A stretch of DNA of 64,000 nucleotides. It comes from Streptomyces sp. Tu6071 (GTDB lineage: Bacteria; Actinomycetota; Actinomycetes; Streptomycetales; Streptomycetaceae). The first letter of the stretch is position 1. Each line of letters starts with the position of its first letter. Position numbers and translations under genes: made by a program. Positions 17,634 through 26,200 of the stretch are shown in pieces. The notes under the pieces were generated by a model. That model was not told the origin of the DNA. It saw nothing but the letters and a program-made list of their open reading frames with translations, and did not search any database. The stretch covers positions 6,627,445-6,691,444 of the forward strand of contig NZ_CM001165.1 of the NCBI RefSeq assembly GCF_000213055.1, read 5' to 3'.

Positions 17634-17796
17634 GGGTCCCCGCCTCGCGCCCCGAAGCGAGACCTGCAGTACCGCGAAGCCGCGCCCGCCTGACCGGCCG
17701 CGTGCCGCGCCTGCCCCGGACCTGAACCCCCCCGCCGCCCCACGGCCCCGGCCTGCCCGGACCCGGAAACGGCGACAGGTTCCGCCCCCCTCAGCA

Positions 17797-17827
17797 CCGT
17801 GCCCCGCGCACGGCACTTCCCGTGCCG
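17797..17827 (+). promoter_or_regulatory. Two mutually exclusive hairpins in the metN leader
   Basis: CCGTGC (17797-17802) pairs with GCACGG (17808-17813). CGGCAC (17811-17816) pairs with GTGCCG (17822-17827). The stems share CGG at 17811-17813, so only one can form at a time. The pair lies 41 bases before the metN start, suited to attenuation or RBS control. Confidence 0.4.
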
Positions 17828-17867
17828 GCGAACACCGCCGCGCACTCGACATCCCAGGGACACCCCC

Positions 17868-18950
17868 GTGATCACCACCCAGGACCTCACCAAGGTCTAC
17901 CGGTCGGGCGGCCGTGACCTCACCGCGCTCGACGGCGTCGACCTGCACGTGCGCCAGGGGGAGGTCTTCGGCGTCATCGGCCAGAGCGGCGCCGGGAAAT
18001 CCTCCCTCATCCGCTGCGTCAACATGCTGGAGCGCCCCACGTCCGGCACCGTCCTCGTCGACGGCCAGGACCTCACCGCGCTCCAGGGCCGCGGCAGCCG
18101 CGCGGGCCGCGAACTGCGCGCCGCGCGCAGCCGCATCGGCATGGTCTTCCAGCACTTCAACCTGCTGTCCTCGCGCACGGTGCGGGACAACGTCGAGCTG
18201 CCGCTGGAAATCCTCGGCCACAGCCGCCGCGCGCGGGCCACGAAGGCGGGCGAGCTGCTCGAACGCGTCGGCCTCGGCGACAAGGCGAACGCCTACCCCG
18301 CGCAGCTCTCCGGCGGCCAGAAGCAGCGCGTCGGCATCGCCCGCGCCCTCGCCGGCGAGCCGAAGGTCCTCCTCTCCGACGAGGCGACCAGCGCCCTCGA
18401 CCCCGAGACGACCCGCTCGGTCCTGGAACTCCTGCGCTCCCTCAACCGCGAACTCGGCCTCACCGTCCTGCTCATCACGCACGAGATGGACGTGGTCAAG
18501 ACCGTCTGCGACTCGGCCGCGCTCATGGAGAAGGGGCGCATCACCGAGTCGGGGACGCTCGACGAACTCCTCGCGACACCGCACTCCGCCCTCGCCGCCG
18601 CGCTCTTCCCGGTGAGCGGCGAGCGCAGCGGCCCCGCGCGCACCGTCATCGACGTCACCTTCCACGGCGACTCGGCGAGCCGCCCGGTGATCTCGCAGCT
18701 CTCCCGTACCTACAACATCGACATCTCGATACTCGGCGCCGCGATGGACACGGTCGCGGGCCGTCAGGTCGGCCGGATGCGCATCGAACTGCCCGGACGG
18801 TACGAGGAGAACGTCGTGCCCATCGGCTTCCTGCGCGAGCAGGGACTCCAGGTCGAGACCGTGCGCCCCGAAGCCGGGGACGCGTCGTTCGGGAAGAGCG
18901 CGCCGCCCGCGACGTCCGGGAAGACCGAGAAGCAGGAGGCGGGCCGATGA
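17868..18950 (+). CDS. metN: Methionine ABC transporter ATP-binding protein MetN
   Basis: A 360-residue ATPase that powers D/L-methionine import with MetI and MetQ. It has Walker A GQSGAGKSS at 38-46, signature LSGGQKQ at 147-153, Walker B VLLSDE at 167-172 and the switch His in ITHEMD. The C-terminal region (about 260-340, from VIDVTFHGDSASRPVISQ) is the NIL domain that binds methionine and inhibits the pump. GTG start after AGGGA. It overlaps metI by four bases (ATGA). The metNIQ order and the leader support a methionine role. Confidence 0.93.
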   Translation: MITTQDLTKVYRSGGRDLTALDGVDLHVRQGEVFGVIGQSGAGKSSLIRCVNMLERPTSGTVLVDGQDLTALQGRGSRAGRELRAARSRIGMVFQHFNLLSSRTVRDNVELPLEILGHSRRARATKAGELLERVGLGDKANAYPAQLSGGQKQRVGIARALAGEPKVLLSDEATSALDPETTRSVLELLRSLNRELGLTVLLITHEMDVVKTVCDSAALMEKGRITESGTLDELLATPHSALAAALFPVSGERSGPARTVIDVTFHGDSASRPVISQLSRTYNIDISILGAAMDTVAGRQVGRMRIELPGRYEENVVPIGFLREQGLQVETVRPEAGDASFGKSAPPATSGKTEKQEAGR

Positions 18951-19696
18951 CCTGGTCCGAGATGCGACCGCTGCTCAGCCAGGCGAGCTGGGACACCCTC
19001 TACATGGTCGGCTGGTCGACGCTCATCGCCGTCGCCCTCGGGCTGCCCATCGGCGTCCTGCTCGTCCTGACCGCGCGCGGCGGGCTGCTCCGGAACGCCG
19101 TGCTCGCGAAGGTGCTGGGGCAGCTCGTCAACATCGCCCGCTCGATGCCGTTCATCATCCTCATGGTCGCCCTCATGGGCTTCACCCGCTGGCTCACCGG
19201 CACCACGATCGGCCGCGAGGCCGCGATCGTGCCGCTCGCCATCGGCGCCATCCCCTTCTACGCGCGCCTCGTCGAGACGGCGGTGCGCGAGGTCGACCAC
19301 GGACTCGTCGAGGCCGTGCAGTCGATGGGCGGCACGACGTGGGCCGTCGTCCGCAAGGTCCTCGTGCCCGAGTCGCTGCCCTCGCTCGTCTCCAGCGCCA
19401 CCACCACGATCGTCACGCTCATCGGCTACTCCGCGATGGCGGGCACCGTCGGCGCGGGCGGCCTCGGCGACATCGCGATCCGCGAGGGCTTCCAGCGCTT
19501 CGAGACCGGGCTGATGTGGGTGACCGTCGCGATCCTCGCCGTCGTCATCTCCGTCATCCAGTTCCTCGGCGACTTCGCGGCCCGCGCGCTCCACGACCGG
19601 GGCAAGCGCCGCGGCCCCGCCCCCGTGCTCCGCCTTCTGCGGTCCCGTGCCCCCGCGCAAGCGGCCGAGGTACGCGACACCGCCGACGCCGCCTGA
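18947..19696 (+). CDS. metI: Methionine ABC transporter permease MetI
   Basis: A 249-residue inner-membrane permease with five helices. It carries the binding-protein-dependent permease motif around EAVQSMGGTTWAVVRKVLVP (about 122-141), which contacts MetN, and GYSAMAGTVGAGGLGDIA, typical of MetI. The start overlaps the metN stop (ATGA), implying coupled translation. The charged, Ala/Arg-rich C-terminal tail of about 40 residues is longer than usual. Confidence 0.93.
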   Translation: MTWSEMRPLLSQASWDTLYMVGWSTLIAVALGLPIGVLLVLTARGGLLRNAVLAKVLGQLVNIARSMPFIILMVALMGFTRWLTGTTIGREAAIVPLAIGAIPFYARLVETAVREVDHGLVEAVQSMGGTTWAVVRKVLVPESLPSLVSSATTTIVTLIGYSAMAGTVGAGGLGDIAIREGFQRFETGLMWVTVAILAVVISVIQFLGDFAARALHDRGKRRGPAPVLRLLRSRAPAQAAEVRDTADAA

Positions 19697-19784
19697 GCGC
19701 ACCCGGGACCCCCGGGCCACCGACCACCACCGCACCACCTCCCCGCACCCGCCGGGAGCAGCACCACCGAGAAAGGCACTTTTC

Positions 19785-20636
19785 GTGCGTAACCACACCC
19801 GCCGTACCACCCGTATCGCCACCGCCGTCACCGTCGCGGGGGCCCTCGGCCTCGGCCTCGCCGCCTGCGGCTCCGACGACGACTCCGCCAAGAGCGGCTC
19901 GGGCGACAGCGACAAGGCGCTCGTCGTCGCCGCGAGCCCCACCCCGCACGCGGACATCCTGAAGTACGTCCAGGACCACCTGGCCGCGAAGGAGGGGCTC
20001 ACGCTCAAGGTCAAGGAGGTCACCGACTACGTGACCCCCAACACCGCGACGCAGGACGGCTCCGTCGACGCCAACTTCTTCCAGCACAAGCCGTACCTCG
20101 ACGACTTCAACAAGAAGAACGGCACCGACCTCGTCCCCGTGACCGCCGTGCACCTGGAGCCGCTCGGCGCCTACTCGCACAAGGTCAAGAGCCTCGGCGC
20201 GCTGAAGAAGGGCGCGACCGTCGCGCTCCCCAACGACGCGACCAACGAGGCCCGCGCCCTCAAGCTCCTGGAGAGCAACGGGCTCATCGCGCTCAAGTCC
20301 GGCGCCGGCGACGACGCGACCCCCTCGGACATCGCGAAGAACCCGAAGGACATCTCCTTCAAGGAACTGGAGGCCGCGCAGGTCCCGCGCTCCCTCGACG
20401 ACGTCGACGCCGCCGTCGTCAACGGCAACTACGCGGTCGAGACCGGCCTCAAGCCCGCGAAGGACGCCCTCGTCCTGGAGAAGGCCAAGGACAACCCGTA
20501 CGCGAACCTCCTCGTCGTCAAGGACGGCAAGGAGAACGACCCGCGCGTGAAGAAGCTCGCCAAGCTCCTCCACTCGCCCGAGGTCAAGAAGTTCATCGAG
20601 GACAAGTACGAGGGCTCGGTCATCCCGGCCTTCTGA
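19785..20636 (+). CDS. metQ: Methionine-binding lipoprotein MetQ
   Basis: A 283-residue substrate-binding lipoprotein. A signal peptide with Arg residues at 6, 7 and 10 and hydrophobic VTVAGALGLGLAAC leads to lipobox Cys28. The NLPA-family fold follows (KALVVAASPTPHADIL, then VDANFFQHKPYLDDFN, then LKKGATVALPNDATNEARAL). GTG start after GAAAGG at 19774-19779. It delivers methionine to MetI-MetN at the outer face of the membrane. A strong hairpin follows the gene. Confidence 0.93.
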   Translation: MRNHTRRTTRIATAVTVAGALGLGLAACGSDDDSAKSGSGDSDKALVVAASPTPHADILKYVQDHLAAKEGLTLKVKEVTDYVTPNTATQDGSVDANFFQHKPYLDDFNKKNGTDLVPVTAVHLEPLGAYSHKVKSLGALKKGATVALPNDATNEARALKLLESNGLIALKSGAGDDATPSDIAKNPKDISFKELEAAQVPRSLDDVDAAVVNGNYAVETGLKPAKDALVLEKAKDNPYANLLVVKDGKENDPRVKKLAKLLHSPEVKKFIEDKYEGSVIPAF

Positions 20637-20664
20637 GCCGGCCGACCCCTCGCCCCACGGGTAC

Positions 20665-20704
20665 GGCCCCGGCCGCCCGGCCCCGTGCCGGGTGCGCCGG
20701 GGCC
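20665..20704. terminator. Terminator after metNIQ
   Basis: GGCCCCGGC (20665-20673) pairs perfectly with GCCGGGGCC (20696-20704), with an inner CCCGG/CCGGG helix. It lies 28 bases after the metQ stop and is followed by TT. Confidence 0.65.
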
Positions 20705-20821
20705 TTCGCGTGCCCCGGTGGTGCGCCCCCCGGGCCCCATGCTGCATGCTGGACCACCCGGCACAGCGGCCCCGCGGGCCGCCGAAGACACCGACCAGGC
20801 CCGACCATCACGGAGCGGCGC

Positions 20822-21481
20822 ATGACTTCCCTCTTCCCCGATGTCTCCCTCAGCACCGAGCGGTTGGTCCTGCGCCCCTTCGAAGCCGACGACGCCGCCG
20901 CCCTGGCCGACATGGTGAACGACGAGTCCGTCGCCGCCTGGACCACGCTCCCGCACCCCTTCACCCGCGCCCACGCCCGCGACTGGATCGCCCACCGCGC
21001 CCCCGGTGCCCGGCTCGGCGGCGAAGGACTCGTCCTCGCCGTCACCGAGTTCCTCACCCAGCGCCTCGTCGGCCTCGTCCGGCTCGGCCGCACCGACTGG
21101 GACCTGCGCGCCACCGAACTCTCCTGCGTCACCGCCTCCTGGGCACGCGGAGAGGGGTACGCGGCCGAGGTGGCGCTCGCCGTCTCGCAGTGGCTCTTCA
21201 CCGAGCGGCGCTTCGCCCGCGTCGAACTGCGCACCGCCGCCGACAACACGGCCGCGCAGCAGGTCGCGCAGCGCATCGGTTGCGTCAGCGAGGGCGTCCT
21301 GCGCGGCGCCTGGATAGCCAGGCACCGCGACCACACCGGCGTCCTGCGCCGCAGCCGCACCGACCTCATCGTCTGGAGCCTGCTCCCCGAGGACCTCGAC
21401 GACGACGTCGAGGCCCCCGCCGTGCACGAGGAGACCCGCCCCGGGCACGGTCCGGTCCGCGCCTACGCCGACTGGAACTGA
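20822..21481 (+). CDS. RimJ/RimL-type GNAT N-acetyltransferase
   Basis: A 219-residue acetyltransferase of the RimJ/RimL/SAT type, starting TERLVLRPFEADDAAALA at about residue 12. Motif A is visible as WARGEGYAAEVALAVSQWLF and motif B around RVELRTAADNTAAQQVAQRIG. These enzymes acetylate ribosomal protein N-termini or small molecules; the acceptor here is unknown. ATG start with CGGAG 10 bases before. A 39-residue acidic tail (EDLDDDVEAP...) extends beyond the domain. Confidence 0.85.
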   Translation: MTSLFPDVSLSTERLVLRPFEADDAAALADMVNDESVAAWTTLPHPFTRAHARDWIAHRAPGARLGGEGLVLAVTEFLTQRLVGLVRLGRTDWDLRATELSCVTASWARGEGYAAEVALAVSQWLFTERRFARVELRTAADNTAAQQVAQRIGCVSEGVLRGAWIARHRDHTGVLRRSRTDLIVWSLLPEDLDDDVEAPAVHEETRPGHGPVRAYADWN

Positions 21482-21654
21482 CAACGCCGCCACGGCGGTA
21501 CGGACCCGAAGGGCACGCCGGGCCCCGGGCGCGGCCTCCCCGGAACCGCCCCTGCCCGGACACGCGTGCGACCGGTACGCTCACCCTGCCCGTACGGCCC
21601 CCGCACGCTCATCGGGCCCCGCCCCCGCGCGACACCCACAGGAGACTCACGAAG

Positions 21655-22872
21655 ATGGCCGACCGGGTCACGGTGATCGGCTGGGACGGCTCTCCGCTGA
21701 CCGAGGCGGCCCGCTCCGCGCTCGGCGCGGCGACGCTCGTGGCCGGGGCCGCCCACCACCTCGCGCTCCCCGAAGTGCCGCACGAGGCCGAGCGCATCCG
21801 GCTCGGCAGCGTCCATCTCGCCGCCCGCCGCATCGCCCTGCACCGGGGCAGCGCCGTCGTCCTCGCCGACGGCGACCCCGGCTTCTTCGGCGTCGTCCGC
21901 GCCCTGCGCGCGGGCGAACACGGCCTGGAGGTCGAGGTCGTGCCCGCCGTCTCCGCCGTCGCCTCGGCCTTCGCACGCGCCGGGATGCCCTGGGAGGACG
22001 CCGAGATCGTCGTCGCCCACCCGCGCACCCTGCGCCGCGCCGTCAACGTCTGCCGCGCCCACCCCAAGGTCGCCGTCCTCACCTCGCCGGGCGCGGGACC
22101 GGCCGAACTCGGCCTGCTCCTCGAAGGCGTGCACCGCACCTTCGTGATCTGCGAGGAACTCGGCACCGCGCGCGAACGCATCACCGTCGTCACCTCCGAC
22201 CGCGCCGCCGACCACGCCTGGCGCGACCCCAACGTCGTCATCGTCATCGGCGGCAACGCCACGGCGGGCGGCACCGACAACGGCTGGATCGCCGGACGCG
22301 ACCCCGCGGGCCCCGTACGCGGCTGGGCGCTCCCCGCTCGCGAGTACGGGGCGGGCACGCCCCTGGAGGGCGAGTCCCGCGAACTGCGCGCGGCCCAACT
22401 GGCCCGCCTCGGCCCCCGTACCGGCGACCTCGTGTGGGACATCGGCTCGGGGACCGGCGCCTTCGCCGCCGAGGCCGCGCGCTTCGGGGCCGCCGTGCTC
22501 GCCGTCGACGCGGACCCGGACGCCTGCGCCCGCACGACCGCCTCGGCCCGCCGCTTCGGCGTGCGGGTGCAGGTTGTGCACGGCGGCGCCCCGCACATAC
22601 TCGAAGACCTCCCCGAGCCCGATGTCGTACGGGTCGGGGGCGGCGGCGAACCCGTCGTCTCGGCCGTCGCGGACCGCCGCCCGGCCGCGATCGTCACCCA
22701 CGCGGGCACCCGCGACGAGGCCGAACTCCTCGGCCGCACCCTGGCGGAGCACGGCTACGCCGTCGAGTGCGCGCTGCTCCAGTCCGTCGCCCTCGATGTG
22801 GGGGAGTGGACCGAAACCGAACGTACCGTCGTGTTTCTCCTTTCCGCCCACCGTCCCGATCGCGCCCCGTGA
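21655..22872 (+). CDS. cobL: Precorrin-6Y C5,15-methyltransferase CobL (CbiE-CbiT fusion)
   Basis: A 405-residue fusion. Residues 1-225 form a CbiE-type tetrapyrrole methylase (VTVIGWDGSPL, later VVLADGDPGFFGVVR and VEVVPAVSAVASAFARAG). Residues 235-405 form a CbiT-type methyltransferase with the SAM motif WDIGSGTGAF at 261-270. Together they add methyls at C5 and C15 of precorrin-6 and remove the C12 acetate carboxyl in aerobic cobalamin synthesis. ATG start with AGGAGA at 21640-21645. The next gene encodes BluB-CobT, fitting one pathway. Confidence 0.93.
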   Translation: MADRVTVIGWDGSPLTEAARSALGAATLVAGAAHHLALPEVPHEAERIRLGSVHLAARRIALHRGSAVVLADGDPGFFGVVRALRAGEHGLEVEVVPAVSAVASAFARAGMPWEDAEIVVAHPRTLRRAVNVCRAHPKVAVLTSPGAGPAELGLLLEGVHRTFVICEELGTARERITVVTSDRAADHAWRDPNVVIVIGGNATAGGTDNGWIAGRDPAGPVRGWALPAREYGAGTPLEGESRELRAAQLARLGPRTGDLVWDIGSGTGAFAAEAARFGAAVLAVDADPDACARTTASARRFGVRVQVVHGGAPHILEDLPEPDVVRVGGGGEPVVSAVADRRPAAIVTHAGTRDEAELLGRTLAEHGYAVECALLQSVALDVGEWTETERTVVFLLSAHRPDRAP

Positions 22873-22895
22873 ACCAGTGGCCACAGCCAGCGGGG

Positions 22896-22901
22896 TAGGC
22901 T
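22896..22901 (+). promoter_or_regulatory. Candidate -10 element TAGGCT of the bluB-cobT leader
   Basis: TAGGCT lies 24 bases after the cobL stop. It would start a structured leader of about 360 bases before the BluB-CobT gene. No clear -35 is visible. Confidence 0.35.
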
Positions 22902-23019
22902 GGCCGATCGTCGTACAGCTTTCCGAGCTGCCCCCGGCACCCCGAACCGGCCCGTAAACCCCAGGTCCGCCCCGTGATCCGGGGTGCTGCGGGGCGGGCG
23001 CGCGCCGACGTGGCGCAGT

Positions 23020-23227
23020 CCACAGCCGACTGTGGCGGAAAGTGGCCGTCATAAGCGCGCCGGGACCGGGAGAATGCCCCGGGACGGCAGGGTTCTGCCC
23101 GCATCGTGCCGCAGGGCGCGTGCGCTCGTTGCTCCCCGTGGGAGGCCGAACGGCCTGCCGGTGGGCAACGGAAGGACCCGGCCGCCGTCGGCAGGTCCCG
23201 GAAGGCACGGGAAGCCGGTACGACCGG
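23020..23227 (+). ncRNA. Structured 5' leader of bluB-cobT, possible cis-regulatory RNA
   Basis: The 393-base gap before BluB-CobT contains several perfect helices: CCACAG/CTGTGG (23020-23035); CGTTGC/GCAACG (23127-23132, 23165-23170) enclosing AGGCC-GAAC-GGCCT (23143-23156); GGACC/GGTCC (23174-23178, 23194-23198); and CCGGT-ACG-ACCGG (23215-23227). I do not see the B12-riboswitch core or B12 box in the sense strand. The structure is seen; a ligand or function is not known. Confidence 0.4.
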
Positions 23228-23265
23228 AGACAAGCGAAACAGCTGACACGTGGGCGAGGGGACGC

Positions 23266-26200
23266 ATGACGGACACCGGCAAGGGCCCGGCCGAGGGGCA
23301 GCCGCAGGCTGCGGCACAGCCGGGCCCGTACCCGTACCAGGGGTACGCCGCAGCTCCGGCCGAGGACGACGACCTCCTCTTCATGCCGGGCGCGCAGGGT
23401 GCCTGGACCGAGGCGCAGCCCGTACTCGCCCAGCCGGTGCAGGCCGCCTACCAGGGGCCGGGCACCGAGCAGAGCGCGCAGGGGAGTTACGGGGCAGGGC
23501 TGCCCGGCGCCGAGGTCGCGGGCGGCTACGCCGAGGCCGCGCCCGTGGCGGAGGCGGTCGCGCGGACGGTCCCCGTGGCCCCGCTGCCGAAGCCCGCGCC
23601 GGTGCCGCCCGTACCGGTCGCCGTGCCCGTCGCCCCGCTGGAGCAGCCGCTTCAGGACGCCGTCGCGCCGACGCCGGAGCTGGACGGACAGGGCTACGCC
23701 GAGGGCTTCGCCGCACCCGCTTTCGAGGCTCAGGCCGTCGAGGTGCCCGCCGCCGAAGCGGCCGTCGAGGACCAGGCCGCCCAAGGCCCGGCCGACGCGG
23801 CCCAGGTGGCGGAGGGCCAGGAGACCCCGGCCGTCGCGGACGCCCCCGCGCAGCCGCACGCGCCGGAACCGCACGAGACGGACGGCCGCGACAGCGGCGC
23901 CGTCGACCTCTCGGCCGTCCGCGCCACGGCGACGCCCGCCCGCGCCCAGACCCCGCAGCGGCGCCCGCTCCACATGGGCCCCGCGCTCCCCGACCCGCGC
24001 AACAGCCCGGTCCGCACCCTCGCCGACCGCGGCCCCGCCGCGCCGCGCCCGGAGTACGCGACGACGCACAGCGGTACGGGATGGACGACCGTCCCGGCGC
24101 AGCCCCCCGCCCCGGCCCCGGTCGCGCCGGACGTGACGGAGTGGCAGCCCGCCGCCGGCACCGCGCCCGCCCCGGAGACGGACGAGGCCGTACGGGTCGC
24201 TCCGGCCGTGGAGCCGCAGGAGGTTCCCGCGGAGGCGCCGGAGGCGGCGGCCGTGGCCGAGGCGGAGCAGGTCGCCGAGGCGGAGCAGGCTGCCGCGCCG
24301 GAGGCCGTCGCGGAACCGGATGCCCTCGCGGAACCGGCGCCGGACGCCGAGGCCGAAGCGGTCCCGGTGCCGGAGGCGGCGGCAGCCGCTGCCGGGCCGG
24401 ACGCCGTGGTCGAGGAGGCGGGCGAGGCCGAGCAGGCCGCCGAGCCGACGCCCGAGGCCGAACCGGCCCCCCTCGCCGCGGAGCCCCCAGTCGCCGAAAC
24501 GCCTGCCGAAGCACCCGCCGAGCCCGAGCCGGTCGTGACGATCCCGGCCCAGCAGGCGGGCCCGGTCGCCCCTGCGGAGGCCTCGGAGCCCGCCGGGGCT
24601 CCCGTCTCCGGCGAGGCCCCGGTCACGGCCGGGACACCCGTGCCGGGCGAGGCCGCCGCGCCCGTCGAAGCGCCCGATGCCCCCGCGCCCGCCGACGCCT
24701 CCGCGCCCGCAGAACGGCCCGCCGCCGAGCAGCCCGCCCCGGCCGAGCAGCCCGCCGCTGCGGAGCCGGAGCCCGTCGCCGCCCCGGAGGAGTCCGTCGC
24801 GCTCCCCGAGCCCCCCGTGGCGGAGCCCGCCGCCGAGGAGACTCCCGCCGCGCACGTCATGACCCCGCCCGCCCCGCTGCCCCACCTCCCCGGCACCCCC
24901 GTGGGAGCCGCGCACTGGCCGAGCCCCGCCGGAGCCGTCGGCGAGCAGGACCCGGAGGACGTGCCCGAGGTCGCCCAGGACGAGCAGAGTCCGTCCGACG
25001 GGGCCACCGCGCCCGAGGCCGGAACGACCGAGGCCGCAGCGCCCGAGGCCACGGCACCCGAAGCCGCCGCGCCCGACGGGACGGCGCCCATCGAGGCCGC
25101 CCCCGCGACCGAGCCCCCGGCCGATTCCCCCGCCCCGAGCGGGGCCGCTTCCGCCCCCGTACCCCCGCAGGCCCCCGCCGGGCCCCCCGCGCCCGGCTAC
25201 GACGAGGCGGAGCGCGAGGCCGTGCTGCGCGTCATGCGGGAGCGACGCGACATCCGCAACGGCTTCCGCTCCGACCCGATCCCGCACGAGGTGCTGCTGC
25301 GCGTCCTGGAGGCCGCGCACACCGCGCCGAGCGTCGGCCACTCCCAGCCCTGGGACTTCGTCGTCATCCGCTCCGAGGAGACCCGGCGCGCGATGCACGA
25401 GCTGGCCGAGAAGCAGCGTGACGCGTACGCCGCCTCGCTGCCCAAGGGCCGCGCGAAGCAGTTCCGCGAGCTGAAGATCGAGGCGATCCTCGACACGCCC
25501 GTCAACATCGTCGTCACCGCCGACCCGACGCGCGGCGGCCGGCACACCCTCGGCCGCCACACGCAGCCGCAGATGGCCCCCTACTCCTCCGCGCTCGCCG
25601 TCGAGAACCTGTGGCTCGCCGCGCGCGCCGAGGGACTCGGCGTCGGCTGGGTGAGCTTCTTCGACGAGCGCGAGATGGTGCGCGCGCTCGGCCTGCCCGA
25701 GCACCTGGAGGTCGTCGCGTACCTGTGCGTCGGGTACGTGGACGAGTTCCCCGACGAGCCCGAGCTGATGCAGGCCGGGTGGTCCAAGCGGCGCCCGCTC
25801 TCCTGGGTCGTCCACGAGGAGACGTACGGCCGCCGCGTGCTGCCGGGCGCCGAACCGGCCGACCTGCTCACCGAGACGGTGCGGCGCATCCGCCCGCTCG
25901 ACGCGAAGGCGCTCGGCGAGGCGTGGGAACGGCAGAAGCGGATGACGAAGCCGCCGGGGGCGCTCGGGATGCTGGAGATCATCTCCGCGCAGCTCAGCGG
26001 CCTCTCGCGCACCTCGCCGCCGCCCATCCCCGAACCGGCCGCCGTCGCGATCTTCGCGGGCGACCACGGCGTGCACGCCCAGGGCGTCACCGCGTGGCCG
26101 CAGGAGGTGACCGCGCAGATGGTCGCCAACTTCCTCGGCGGCGGCGCGGTCTGCAACGCCTTCGCCAAGCAGGTCGGCGCCGAGGTGTGCGTCGTGGACG

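Noticed and set aside
17868..20636. SAM riboswitch upstream of metNIQ
   Set aside because: No S-box or SAM-IV core pattern was recognised in 17540-17867; the leader peptide with hairpins is a better explanation.
23100..23200. B12 riboswitch suggested by GGCAGGTCCCGG
   Set aside because: The match resembles the reverse complement of a B12 box, the wrong strand for the downstream gene, and the conserved core is missing.
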